A DNA stretch of 50,232 nt from Namhaeicola sp039714555 (GTDB lineage Bacteria > Bacteroidota > Bacteroidia > Flavobacteriales > Flavobacteriaceae): NCBI GenBank assembly GCA_039714555.1, contig JBDLJB010000016.1, forward strand, positions 1 to 50,232, in the 5' to 3' direction. Positions 27,379 to 35,564 of this stretch are shown here, piece after piece; the stretch's first letter is position 1, and each line of letters begins with the position of its first letter. The position numbers and the translations under genes were made by a program. The notes under the pieces are model-generated. The model did no database searches and was not told the DNA's origin. It saw nothing but the letters and a program-made list of their open reading frames with translations.

Positions 27379-28034
27379 AAACAGGTAAAAAAATAGGTTG
27401 GGATCGTGCTGAAATGGCTCAAAAAGTTGCTATTGACATCCCTGATGGTTCGTACGTGAATCTTGGAATTGGAATACCAGAAATGGTAGCCGACTTTGTA
27501 CCCGAAGGTAGAGAATTAATCTATCAAACTGAAAATGGATTGCTTGGAATGGGAAAAGTTCCTGAAGAAGGAAAAGAAGATCGTGAATTAGTGAATGCAG
27601 GAAAAAAATGTGTTACAACCATAGCAGGAGCAAGTTATTTTCATCATGCTGATAGTTTCTCAATGATTCGTGGAGGGCATATTGATGTATGTGTTCTGGG
27701 TGCTATGCAAGTTTCCGAAAAAGGCGACTTGGCCAATTGGTCAACCGGTGCAAAAAATGCAATTCCTGCAGTAGGTGGAGCTATGGATCTGGTTGCCGGA
27801 GTAAAAAGAATTTTTGTTATTACACAACATGTTACAAAAAAAGGAGTTCCTAAGATAATTGAAGAGTGTACATTTCCACTTACAGGAAAGCAAGTTGTAG
27901 AAAGTATTTATACTGATCTTGCCATAATTGATGTTAAAAAAGATGGGTTATTTGTAAGAGAAATGGGACCTAATGTAGATTTTGACTATCTACAAAAGCA
28001 AACAGGCGTAGAACTTAATCAATACAATAAATAA
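27372..28034 (+). CDS. 3-oxoacid CoA-transferase subunit B (PcaJ-like)
   Basis: The 220-residue beta subunit of the CoA-transferase. The catalytic glutamate is Glu54 in TENGLLGMG, which forms the acyl-glutamyl and CoA-thioester intermediates. YVNLGIGIP, the FFHHAD-like YFHHADSFSMIRGGH segment and KGDLANWSTGAKNAIPAVGG are as I recall them in 3-oxoadipate CoA-transferase subunit B. Its ATG overlaps the end of subunit A. A 108-base gap with no recognisable signal separates it from the aminotransferase gene. Together with subunit A it probably activates a beta-keto acid such as 3-oxoadipate. Confidence 0.89.
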   Translation: MVETGKKIGWDRAEMAQKVAIDIPDGSYVNLGIGIPEMVADFVPEGRELIYQTENGLLGMGKVPEEGKEDRELVNAGKKCVTTIAGASYFHHADSFSMIRGGHIDVCVLGAMQVSEKGDLANWSTGAKNAIPAVGGAMDLVAGVKRIFVITQHVTKKGVPKIIEECTFPLTGKQVVESIYTDLAIIDVKKDGLFVREMGPNVDFDYLQKQTGVELNQYNK

Positions 28035-28142
28035 TAGCTTAAATCTTTAATATCATGAAACGAGCATAATCTGTATCTTCTATAAAAAAAAGGATGTCTA
28101 TTGTGCGAGTTCCATCTTAGATAAACTTAAAATTATTATCAG

Positions 28143-29495
28143 ATGAATTCAAAAAATTCAAAACAAAATTCAAATGGCGAAACAAGCAAAGCTATTTACG
28201 ATCGTGCTGTTGGTGTCCTAACTGGTGGTGTTAGTAGAAATACAATATACCGTAAGCCTCACCCCTATTATGTGGCAAGTGCAAATGGTAGTTTTATCAA
28301 AGATATTGATGGCGTTAAACGCCTGGATTTTGCCAACAATATGGCATCATTGATTCATGGGCATTCACATCCGACCATTGTAAGTGCAGTTAACAAACAA
28401 TTAAAAAAAGGATCTGCCTTCACAATGGGCTCAGAAGTCGAAGTTCTTTTTGCAGAATTGTTGATCGGTCGATCTCCTGAGTTTGAAAAAATCCGTTTTA
28501 TGAATTCTGGTTCTGAAGCAGTAATGACCATGATCAAGGCATCACGAGCCTATACCGGAAAACCTAAAATAGCCAAAGCAGAGGGTGCATATCACGGAAC
28601 TTATGATTTTGCAGAAATTAGTCAAACGGCAAATCCAAGTAATTGGGGAAATATCAACAAACCGAATGCTGTACCGGTCGTTCAGGGAACTCCTCAAAAA
28701 GTATTGGACGATGTAGTGGTCTTTCCTTTTAATGATATTGAAAGAACCATTAATCTTTTAGAGCAAAATGCTGATCAAATCGCATGTGTTCTGATTGATC
28801 CTGTTCCTCATCGGATAGGTCTTTTTCAAGCTACAAGTGAGTATATTGAAGCAATCTACAATTGGACAAGGAAAAATAATACTTTATTAATTTTTGATGA
28901 GGTAGTTTCTTATCGTGTTAACTATGCTGGTGCACAATGTAGCTATTCTATTAAACCTGATCTGACTGCTTTGGGCAAAATCATTGGAGGAGGATTTCCT
29001 ATTGGAGCTCTGGCTGGAAAAGCAGAGATAATGGAAGTACTCGATCCTCGGGGAACATTTTTAAAGCATCCTCATTCCGGAACTTTCTCTGCCAATCCAA
29101 TATCTATGACAGCCGGTAGAGTTGCTATGGAAATGTTTGATGAGCAAGCTGTATTAAATTTAAATGCGCTTGCAATGACTGCCAGAAAGCAAATTGAAGA
29201 ATCAATAAAAATCGCTGATGTACCTATGTCCATAACAGGTGCAGGTTCAATGTTTAAACTCCATTTTCAGGAAAAGGCTCCAAACACCTATAGAGATGCA
29301 TACCAGAATAAAGAAACAAGAGAAATAATCAATGAACTATTAGACTATCTGTTCCTTAAAGAAGATATCATCATGATCAATACATTGGCTTGTATGTTTG
29401 CTACAACGCTAACACAAAAACATGTAGATCGATTATCAGAAGCTCTTTTGCGCGGATTAAAAATAATTAAACCCAAGATTGATCAATTATCTTAA
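28143..29495 (+). CDS. Class III aminotransferase of the GSA/beta-amino acid type
   Basis: A 450-residue PLP enzyme of fold type I, class III. GKIIGGGFPIGAL carries the PLP Lys279, with LIFDEVVSYR holding Asp252, and NSGSEAVMTMIKASR and AEGAYHGTYD binding the cofactor phosphate. It resembles glutamate-1-semialdehyde aminomutase, but its place between CoA-transferase and thiolase genes argues against haem synthesis. Characterised beta-amino acid transaminases (such as those acting on beta-phenylalanine) belong to this branch. I infer that it removes the 3-amino group of the beta-amino acid made by the aminomutase, giving a beta-keto acid. The substrate is not shown. Confidence 0.85.
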   Translation: MNSKNSKQNSNGETSKAIYDRAVGVLTGGVSRNTIYRKPHPYYVASANGSFIKDIDGVKRLDFANNMASLIHGHSHPTIVSAVNKQLKKGSAFTMGSEVEVLFAELLIGRSPEFEKIRFMNSGSEAVMTMIKASRAYTGKPKIAKAEGAYHGTYDFAEISQTANPSNWGNINKPNAVPVVQGTPQKVLDDVVVFPFNDIERTINLLEQNADQIACVLIDPVPHRIGLFQATSEYIEAIYNWTRKNNTLLIFDEVVSYRVNYAGAQCSYSIKPDLTALGKIIGGGFPIGALAGKAEIMEVLDPRGTFLKHPHSGTFSANPISMTAGRVAMEMFDEQAVLNLNALAMTARKQIEESIKIADVPMSITGAGSMFKLHFQEKAPNTYRDAYQNKETREIINELLDYLFLKEDIIMINTLACMFATTLTQKHVDRLSEALLRGLKIIKPKIDQLS

Positions 29496-29522
29496 AAAAC
29501 TTTAACCTTTAATTAGAATAAA

Positions 29523-30725
29523 ATGAGTGAAGTATATATTTGTGATGCAATTAGAACACCGGTTGGTCGCTATGGAGGTTCTCTTTCTTCTGTAAGAACA
29601 GATGATCTAACTGCTATCCCTTTAAAAGCTTTGATGGATAGAAATCCGGAAATGGACTGGTCAGCTATTGATGATATCTATATGGGATGTGCCAATCAGG
29701 CAGGTGAAGACAACAGAAATGTTGCTCGAATGTCTTCATTACTTGCCGGTTTTTCAGAAACAATACCTGCGTCAACAGTAAACAGACTTTGTGGTTCTGG
29801 TATGGATGCTATAGGAATTGCAGCCAGAGCAATCAAGGCGGGAGAAACTGACATTATGATAGCAGGTGGTGTAGAAAGTATGTCTCGTGCCCCATTTGTT
29901 ATGGGAAAGGCTGAAACAGCTTTTTCGAGAAATGCTAAAATATACGATACTTCAATTGGATGGCGTTTTGAAAACCCAAAAATGGATAAAATGTATGGTA
30001 CTGAAGGTATGATACAAACTGCTCAAAATATTGCAACCGATTTTAATATTAGTAGAGAAGATCAAGATGCTTTTGCTCATTGGAGTCAGGTAAAGGCCGA
30101 TGCTGCACAAAAAAATGGTTCACTCGCAAGAGAAATTGTATCGGTAATGGTTCCTCAACGTAAAAAAGATCCTATCGAAGTTTCGAGAGACGAACACCCA
30201 CGTTTAACTTCATATGAGAAATTGAGTACTTTAAGATCAATTACAGGACCAGAAGGAAGTATCACTGCGGGAAATGCTTCAGGAGTGAATGATGGTGCTG
30301 CAGCATTGCTAATTGCTTCAGCCGAAGCTGTAAAGAAATACAATTTAACGCCAAGGGTTAAAATATTAGGAATGGCAACAGCAGGAGTACTCCCTCGTAT
30401 AATGGGAATGGGACCCGTTCCTGCAACCAGAAAAGTGTTGGAAAAACTAAATTTAACTCTCGATGAAATGGATATTATAGAGCTAAACGAAGCTTTTGCT
30501 GCACAATCTTTGGGTTGTACACGCGAATTAGGATTAAAAGATGATGATCCTCGCATTAACCCCTTGGGAGGAGCCATTGCATTGGGTCATCCTTTAGGTA
30601 TGAGTGGAGCCAGAATTGTTACCAGCGCATATTACCAATTGCTAAACTCAGATTCTAAAAAGGCACTTTGTACTATGTGTATTGGTGTTGGACAAGGTGT
30701 AGCTATGGTTCTTGAGAAAGTTTAA
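29523..30725 (+). CDS. 3-oxoadipyl-CoA thiolase-like acetyl-CoA acyltransferase
   Basis: A 400-residue thiolase, the usual length of PcaF. The nucleophile is Cys90 in NRLCGSGMDAIG, the second catalytic set is GHPLGMSGAR (His) and the late MCIGVGQG (Cys). The opening segment VYICDAIRTPVGRYGG, FMGCANQAGEDNRNVARM-like CANQAGEDNRNVAR, and APFVMGKAE resemble 3-oxoadipyl-CoA thiolase PcaF/PaaJ more than acetoacetyl-CoA thiolases, as I judge from memory. It would cleave 3-oxoadipyl-CoA to succinyl-CoA and acetyl-CoA, which also regenerates the CoA donor for the transferase. It is the last gene of the cluster. Confidence 0.9.
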   Translation: MSEVYICDAIRTPVGRYGGSLSSVRTDDLTAIPLKALMDRNPEMDWSAIDDIYMGCANQAGEDNRNVARMSSLLAGFSETIPASTVNRLCGSGMDAIGIAARAIKAGETDIMIAGGVESMSRAPFVMGKAETAFSRNAKIYDTSIGWRFENPKMDKMYGTEGMIQTAQNIATDFNISREDQDAFAHWSQVKADAAQKNGSLAREIVSVMVPQRKKDPIEVSRDEHPRLTSYEKLSTLRSITGPEGSITAGNASGVNDGAAALLIASAEAVKKYNLTPRVKILGMATAGVLPRIMGMGPVPATRKVLEKLNLTLDEMDIIELNEAFAAQSLGCTRELGLKDDDPRINPLGGAIALGHPLGMSGARIVTSAYYQLLNSDSKKALCTMCIGVGQGVAMVLEKV

Positions 30726-30787
30726 TACAAAATTATTCCATTGATTTTATAGAAACTATACACATCTAAAATAAGGTTGATCTTTTT

Positions 30788-30818
30788 ATTCCAATTCTTT
30801 ATTAATTAGAATTGGAAT
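30788..30818 (+). terminator. Hairpin after the amino-acid cluster, possible terminator
   Basis: A perfect 11-bp inverted repeat (788-798 with 808-818) with a 9-base loop, 62 bases after the thiolase stop. It is not followed by a T tract on the plus strand, so a termination role is probable but not certain. Confidence 0.4.
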
Positions 30819-30904
30819 AGACTTTAAAAACTTATTGTCAATTAAAAATAATTTAAGTATTATTGAATCAATAAATAGTCAAGGATTGACTTAAAGATAT
30901 ATTG

Positions 30905-31528
30905 ATGAAAACCTATTTAACAAAAACTCCAAAATTAATCAAAGAACTTTTTCCTAATTATATTTGGGATTTGAACAATGGAGAAAATGTTTTATACCTA
31001 ACCTTTGATGATGGCCCACATCCTAAGATCACACCCTGGGTTTTAAATATGTTAGCAGAATTTAATGCCAAAGCTTCATTTTTTTGTATTGGAGAAAACA
31101 TAATAAAATATAGAGAAATCCAGGAGGAGATCAAATATCGAAACCATGTTATTGGTAACCATACTTTTAATCATTTAAACGGATGGAAAACTAAAACGAA
31201 TGTGTATCTGGAAAATGTAAAAAAAACCGATTTGGTTATAAAAAATACAAAGGGTTTATTTCGCCCTCCTCATGGTAAAATTAAAACCAAACAAGCAAAA
31301 TATTTGTTAAAAAATGATTATAGAATCATAATGTGGGATATATTAAGTGGTGATTTTGATCGTAATCTAAGCAAAGAACAATGTTTACAAAATGTAATAC
31401 AAAATACCCAAAAAGGAAGCATTATTGTTTTTCATGATAGCGAAAAAGCTTTTGATAAATTACAATATGTTTTACCAAAAGCTTTAGAATACTTCACTAA
31501 AAAAGGGTTTGTTTTTAAAGTGGTTTAA
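30905..31528 (+). CDS. Polysaccharide deacetylase (NodB/CE4 family)
   Basis: A 207-residue NodB-homology protein. The metal motif LTFDDGPHP (two aspartates; about residues 37-45) and IGNHTFNH (two histidines), the catalytic-arginine motif FRPPHG, and the C-terminal FHDS histidine motif are all present. These zinc-dependent enzymes remove acetyl groups from N-acetylglucosamine polymers such as peptidoglycan or exopolysaccharide. There is no clear signal peptide, so its cellular site is uncertain. ATG 30905 is preferred over the preceding in-frame TTG. It converges with the DoxX-like gene, whose stop is 2 bases away. Confidence 0.9.
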   Translation: MKTYLTKTPKLIKELFPNYIWDLNNGENVLYLTFDDGPHPKITPWVLNMLAEFNAKASFFCIGENIIKYREIQEEIKYRNHVIGNHTFNHLNGWKTKTNVYLENVKKTDLVIKNTKGLFRPPHGKIKTKQAKYLLKNDYRIIMWDILSGDFDRNLSKEQCLQNVIQNTQKGSIIVFHDSEKAFDKLQYVLPKALEYFTKKGFVFKVV

Positions 31529-31529
31529 A

Positions 31530-31907
31530 TTACTTTCCAAAAAGTGGCTTATATTTATTCCAGTAATAATAAAACAGATAAACAACTAAAATAAGAATTA
31601 CAGCACCTGGCATAATACTCCCCAAATCAAGTGCCAAATGAAATAAAATAATATTTACAACAATTGGGGCAATTAAAAGTAATGCAAAAGGCACCCATTT
31701 ATTGATCAAAATTAAAATACCCGACACGATTTCAACAAACCCTATAAACTTAAATAAGTAACCGGTATTATATAACGCTGCCATAAAATCTGCAGCAGAT
31801 TCATGCATCTCAGGGCTAGGCATATAGTTAAAAAACTTATTTGCTCCAAATACTATTAAGAGTAATCCTAAGACTATTTGCACGATTTTTACAATTTTAT
31901 CATTCAT
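31530..31907 (-). CDS. DoxX-like membrane protein
   Basis: A 125-residue inner-membrane protein with four hydrophobic helices (about 8-25, 48-66, 70-88, 95-112) and the DoxX-type opening VQIVLGLLLIVFGANKFF. Members of the DoxX/SURF4-like group are found with redox and quinone functions, but the role here is unknown. It has its own -7 promoter element upstream. Confidence 0.8.
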   Translation of the reverse strand: MNDKIVKIVQIVLGLLLIVFGANKFFNYMPSPEMHESAADFMAALYNTGYLFKFIGFVEIVSGILILINKWVPFALLLIAPIVVNIILFHLALDLGSIMPGAVILILVVYLFYYYWNKYKPLFGK

Positions 31908-31967
31908 GTTGTGTATAATTTTTTAAAGGTTTATGCTGGTATAGTCGTTTGCAATATTGATTCCTAA

Positions 31968-31975
31968 CAAATGTA
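31968..31975 (-). promoter_or_regulatory. -7 promoter element of the DoxX-like gene
   Basis: On the minus strand this reads TACATTTG, an exact TAnnTTTG match, about 60 bases before the start codon. The surrounding 14 bases TAACAAATGTAACT (plus strand) are identical to those at the hox promoter. Confidence 0.5.
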
Positions 31976-32093
31976 ACTTATATTACTTATTAATTGATTT
32001 ATTTTATGTCATTTTGTCCGATGAAAATGATGTGGCATAAATATTGCTAATTATTTGCAAAACAATAAACTAATAAATAAAAATTATATAGAA

Positions 32094-32453
32094 ATGACAG
32101 AGATGTTAAGTAAAGAAACTTTTTTAGAAAAAGTTTTTAATTTTGAAAAGAATAAAGATTGGAAATTTGAAGGAGATAAACCTTGTATTATTGATTTTTA
32201 CGCAGATTGGTGTGGACCATGTAAAATGGTAGCTCCTATTTTAGAAGAACTTTCAGATGAATATGAAGGAAAAATCAACATTTATAAAGTAGATACTGAA
32301 GCTGAGCAAGAACTTGCTGCTGCTTTCGGAATTAGAAGTATACCTTCTATGCTATTTTGTCCAAAAGATGAGCAACCTCAAATGGCTCAGGGCGCTTTAC
32401 CAAAACACAACCTTGAACAGGTTATTAAAGATGTTTTGAAAGTAGAAAAATAG
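32094..32453 (+). CDS. Thioredoxin
   Basis: A 119-residue cytosolic thioredoxin with the active site WCGPCK in FYADWCGPCKMVAPIL, the buried aspartate in CIIDFYAD and the cis-proline in IRSIPSML. A short N-terminal extension of about 25 residues precedes the fold. It keeps protein disulfides reduced using a thioredoxin reductase encoded elsewhere. ATG 32094 is used; a second ATG at 32103 is possible. It ends at a strong terminator shared with asd. Confidence 0.93.
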   Translation: MTEMLSKETFLEKVFNFEKNKDWKFEGDKPCIIDFYADWCGPCKMVAPILEELSDEYEGKINIYKVDTEAEQELAAAFGIRSIPSMLFCPKDEQPQMAQGALPKHNLEQVIKDVLKVEK

Positions 32454-32481
32454 TGTGGGAAGAATTGCAGAAAGAAAGAAT

Positions 32482-32513
32482 AAAAAGCTGGTTTTAAAAA
32501 ACCAGCTTTTTTT
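32482..32513. terminator. Bidirectional terminator between thioredoxin and asd
   Basis: A perfect 13-bp stem (482-494 with 499-511), rich in A on the left arm and T on the right, closes a 4-base loop. The T tract serves the plus-strand thioredoxin gene and, on the other strand, the A-rich left arm becomes a T tract for asd. Confidence 0.85.
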
Positions 32514-32526
32514 ACTTAAAAGAAAT

Positions 32527-33516
32527 TTAAACCAAATTATTTGCCATTAAATATTCTGCAATTTGAATGGTATTTGTAGCGGCTCCTTTTCTTAAATTAT
32601 CACTTACTACCCACATGTTTAGTGAATTTGGTTGTGATTCATCTCTGCGGATTCTTCCTACAAATACATCATCTTTTCCTTCAGCATAGATTGGCATCGG
32701 ATAAGTATTGGTATCAATATTATCTTTAACGGTAACCCCAGGTGTTTGGTGAAGAATTGTTCTAACTTCTGACAAATCAAAACTTTTTTCAAACTCAATA
32801 TTTATACTTTCTGAATGCCCTCCAACAACTGGTATTCTTACTGCAGTTGCTGTAACTGCTAAAGTTTTATCATTTAATATTTTTTGAGTTTCTCTAACCA
32901 ATTTCATCTCTTCTTTGGTATATCCGTTCTCTTCAAAAATATCGCAATGAGGTAAAGCATTTCTATGAATAGGATAAGGATAAGCCATTTCACCTTTTAA
33001 ACCCTGATATTCATTTTCTAACTGTTGAACCGCTTTGACCCCAGTACCGGTAATTGACTGGTAAGTAGAAACAACCAAACGCTTAATCGTATATTTTTTA
33101 TGTAAGGGTGCCAATGCCATGACCATTTGAATGGTTGAACAATTTGGATTGGCAATAATTTTATCATCTTTGGTTAGTTCGACCGCATTGATCTCAGGTA
33201 CGATCAGTTTTTTTGTAGGATCCATTCTCCAAGCAGACGAATTGTCAACAACTGTTGTACCGACCTTTGCAAATTTAGGAGCCCAAATAGTTGATGTTGT
33301 TCCTCCGGCAGAAAAAACTGCAATATCAGGTTTTTGATCTACTGCATCTTGTAAACCAATAATTGTATAATCTTTTCCTTTAAAAGACATCTTTTTACCC
33401 ACTGACTTTTCTGAGGCAACCAATAATAAATCCGAAATTGGAAAATTTCTTTCTTCTAAAACTTTTAACATAACGTTACCAACCATTCCGGTAGCGCCTA
33501 CAACTGCTAATTTCAT
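32527..33516 (-). CDS. asd: Aspartate-semialdehyde dehydrogenase
   Basis: A cytosolic NADPH enzyme that reduces aspartyl phosphate to aspartate semialdehyde, the branch point to lysine, threonine and methionine. The 329 residues include the Rossmann start LAVVGATGMVGNVM, the catalytic cysteine in NPNCSTIQM, QSITGTGVKAVQQL, and the histidine in VVGGHSESI. It starts with ATG next to an AT-rich leader; a TAATCTTTG-like segment on the minus strand at 33545-33553 may be the -7 element. Monocistronic. Confidence 0.95.
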   Translation of the reverse strand: MKLAVVGATGMVGNVMLKVLEERNFPISDLLLVASEKSVGKKMSFKGKDYTIIGLQDAVDQKPDIAVFSAGGTTSTIWAPKFAKVGTTVVDNSSAWRMDPTKKLIVPEINAVELTKDDKIIANPNCSTIQMVMALAPLHKKYTIKRLVVSTYQSITGTGVKAVQQLENEYQGLKGEMAYPYPIHRNALPHCDIFEENGYTKEEMKLVRETQKILNDKTLAVTATAVRIPVVGGHSESINIEFEKSFDLSEVRTILHQTPGVTVKDNIDTNTYPMPIYAEGKDDVFVGRIRRDESQPNSLNMWVVSDNLRKGAATNTIQIAEYLMANNLV

Positions 33517-33687
33517 TATATATATATTTTAATTTTTAAAGTTGCAAAGATTATGAAATTATTTTTAGATAAACATTGAATAAAATAGGTTTTATTACAA
33601 ATTGTTTAAAATAATTCAATTTATCTTTAATATTGTTAAATTTTAACAGCAACCTCAACATTAAAAGTTCCTTTAAATAATAAGTTG

Positions 33688-33695
33688 TAATTTTG
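33688..33695 (+). promoter_or_regulatory. -7 promoter element of the U32 peptidase-family gene
   Basis: TAATTTTG is an exact TAnnTTTG match 58 bases before the start codon. No convincing -33 TTTG is seen at the usual distance. Confidence 0.5.
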
Positions 33696-33753
33696 CACCT
33701 CCTTAAAAATGACTAAACTAAAAAATTTTCAGTACAAGTTTTAATTAAAAAAA

Positions 33754-35022
33754 ATGGATTTGATAAGTACAAATAAAATTGAATTGATGGCTCCTGCAGG
33801 TAATTTTGAATCGCTACAAGCAGCTTTAGACAATGGAGCAGATTCAGTTTACTTTGGTGTGGAGCAATTAAATATGCGTGCCAGAGCATCAATAAATTTT
33901 ACTTTAGATGATTTAGAAGAAATTTCGAATAGATGCAAAGCAAAAGGTGTTAGAACTTATCTTACGCTAAATACTATCATTTATGATCATGATCTTACCA
34001 TAGTAAAAACATTGATCAACAAGGCAAAAGAAGCCGATATTTCTGCTATTATTGCTATGGATCAAGCGGTAATTGCAATGGCAAGAGAAGTAGGTATGGA
34101 GGTACATATTTCTACTCAAATAAATATCACAAACTTTGAAACTTTAAAGTTTTATGCCATGTTTGCTGATACCATTGTTTTAAGTAGGGAATTGAGTTTA
34201 AGACAGGTGAAGAAAATTACCCAACAAATAGAAAAAGAGCAAGTTAAAGGTCCGTCAGGTCGTTTGATAGAAATTGAAATATTTGGTCATGGTGCACTTT
34301 GTATGGCAGTTTCAGGTAAATGTTATATGAGTTTACACACCTATAATTCAAGTGCAAACCGTGGTGCATGTAAACAAAATTGCCGTAAAAAATATACTGT
34401 TATCGATCAGGAATCGGGTATAGAAATGGAAATTGATAACGAGTATATCATGTCACCAAAAGATCTATGTACCATTGATATTTTAGATCAGGTTGCTGAT
34501 GCCGGAATTAAAGTTTTAAAAATTGAAGGTAGGGGTCGTGCTCCAGAATATGTGGCCAAAGTAATTAAAGCCTATCGCGAAGCTATTGATAATATATTTG
34601 AAGGTACTTATAGTAAAGAAAAAGTTATTGTTTGGATGCAAGAGCTTGAAAAAGTTTATAATCGCGGATTTTGGAATGGTTATTATTTGGGTCAAAAATT
34701 AGGTGAGTGGAGTAAAGGTTCAGGTTCTCATGCAACACAAAAAAAAGTATATATAGGTAAAGGTGTTCATTATTTTCCAAAAGCAAAGATTGGTGAATTT
34801 AAACTTGAAGCATTTGATATTTCTATTGGGGATATCATTTTGATTACAGGACCTACAACCGGAGCAAAAGAAATGGAGATTAAAGAAATGTTTGTTAACG
34901 ATAAAAAAGGAGCAAAAGCCCAGCGTGGTGATACCATTACAATTCCTTTAGATTTTAGAATTCGTCCTAGCGATAAATTGTATAAAATTGTTGCAACCAA
35001 AAAAGAAGTTGAAAAAATATAA
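33754..35022 (+). CDS. Peptidase U32-family protein (TrhP/RlhA-like RNA modification factor)
   Basis: A 422-residue cytosolic protein of the U32 family. IELMAPAGNFESLQAALDNGAD opens the barrel (in two parts), EVHISTQINITN and MSPKDLCTIDIL are family motifs, and GALCMAVSGKCYMS with RGACKQNCRKKY supply the four cysteines that bind an iron-sulfur cluster. Despite the name, characterised bacterial members (TrhP, RlhA, UbiU/UbiV) act in RNA hydroxylation or quinone synthesis rather than as proteases. The length and C-terminal extension favour TrhP, which hydroxylates wobble uridine of certain tRNAs, but I cannot decide. Confidence 0.85.
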   Translation: MDLISTNKIELMAPAGNFESLQAALDNGADSVYFGVEQLNMRARASINFTLDDLEEISNRCKAKGVRTYLTLNTIIYDHDLTIVKTLINKAKEADISAIIAMDQAVIAMAREVGMEVHISTQINITNFETLKFYAMFADTIVLSRELSLRQVKKITQQIEKEQVKGPSGRLIEIEIFGHGALCMAVSGKCYMSLHTYNSSANRGACKQNCRKKYTVIDQESGIEMEIDNEYIMSPKDLCTIDILDQVADAGIKVLKIEGRGRAPEYVAKVIKAYREAIDNIFEGTYSKEKVIVWMQELEKVYNRGFWNGYYLGQKLGEWSKGSGSHATQKKVYIGKGVHYFPKAKIGEFKLEAFDISIGDIILITGPTTGAKEMEIKEMFVNDKKGAKAQRGDTITIPLDFRIRPSDKLYKIVATKKEVEKI

Positions 35023-35041
35023 TATTTTAGTGATAAAATAA

Positions 35042-35497
35042 TCAGGATTCCACCAGAGATGGATTCATAAGCGCACTAAAATATTTTTTTGCTTTATTGA
35101 AATTATCTTTTGCCTTTTTACTCAATCCTATTTCTAAATTCCATTCATAACCTTTAATACCAAAAATAAATGCTTTTGGATCGTGATCGTACAAATTATT
35201 TGCTAAAAATAAAATAGTTTCAGGCACCAGTTCATGGGTACTAAAGCTATATTTATCAGATGGTTCACAAATTCTATAATAATAACCGTTTTTTATATTT
35301 TCTTTTGTGGCATCAATAAATATTACTGTTTTATATTTACATATCAATTCGGCATCTTCTATTTGTAATTGATACCTATATTCAACGTCAATATTTTCAA
35401 AACCTACTTCTTTAAGAAAATCTAAAAACAACCACCCGAGTCCGTCATCTTGTCGCCCAATATTACCGATACCTAAAACAATTGTGTTATTTTTCAT
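35042..35497 (-). CDS. hoxW: HoxW-type hydrogenase maturation protease
   Basis: A 151-residue HycI/HyaD-like endopeptidase that trims the C-terminus of the hydrogenase large subunit after nickel insertion. The nickel-sensing residues are recognisable as IGNIGRQDDGLG (second acidic position) and IDATKE near residue 67. It is the last gene of the hox operon, 67 bases after hoxH, so it probably processes HoxH, removing the 24 residues after the terminal DPCLSCATH box. A strong hairpin lies in the gap before it. It differs clearly from the second protease at 44590. Confidence 0.82.
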   Translation of the reverse strand: MKNNTIVLGIGNIGRQDDGLGWLFLDFLKEVGFENIDVEYRYQLQIEDAELICKYKTVIFIDATKENIKNGYYYRICEPSDKYSFSTHELVPETILFLANNLYDHDPKAFIFGIKGYEWNLEIGLSKKAKDNFNKAKKYFSALMNPSLVES

Positions 35498-35521
35498 TAT
35501 TATAATTCTAAAATAATATTT

Positions 35522-35560
35522 ATATGAGGCTGTATAAAAAAAAATTAAACAGCCTCATAT
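35522..35560 (-). terminator. Intercistronic hairpin between hoxH and hoxW
   Basis: A perfect 12-bp inverted repeat (522-533 with 549-560, ATATGAGGCTGT) with a 15-base loop. It fills the gap between hoxH and the protease gene. It lacks a clean T tract after the stem on the minus strand, so it may attenuate or stabilise the transcript rather than end it. Confidence 0.45.
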
Positions 35561-35564
35561 CTAT

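Noticed and set aside
25054..28034. The anaerobic lysine fermentation pathway (kamA, kamD/kamE, kdd, kce, kal, atoDA).
   Set aside because: Neither lysine 5,6-aminomutase, 3,5-diaminohexanoate dehydrogenase, the keto cleavage enzyme nor the ammonia-lyase is present, and the aminomutase seems to lack the lysine-binding aspartates.
28143..29495. Glutamate-1-semialdehyde 2,1-aminomutase (hemL).
   Set aside because: The fold and several motifs match, but the gene lies inside a CoA-transferase/thiolase cluster with no haem genes. GSA-type sequences also include beta-amino acid transaminases.
26665..30725. A classical aromatic-degradation beta-ketoadipate pathway, suggested by the PcaIJF-like proteins.
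   Set aside because: No ring-cleavage dioxygenase, cycloisomerase, decarboxylase or enol-lactone hydrolase is nearby. The same-strand genes are a KamA-like aminomutase and an aminotransferase, which point to an amino acid substrate.
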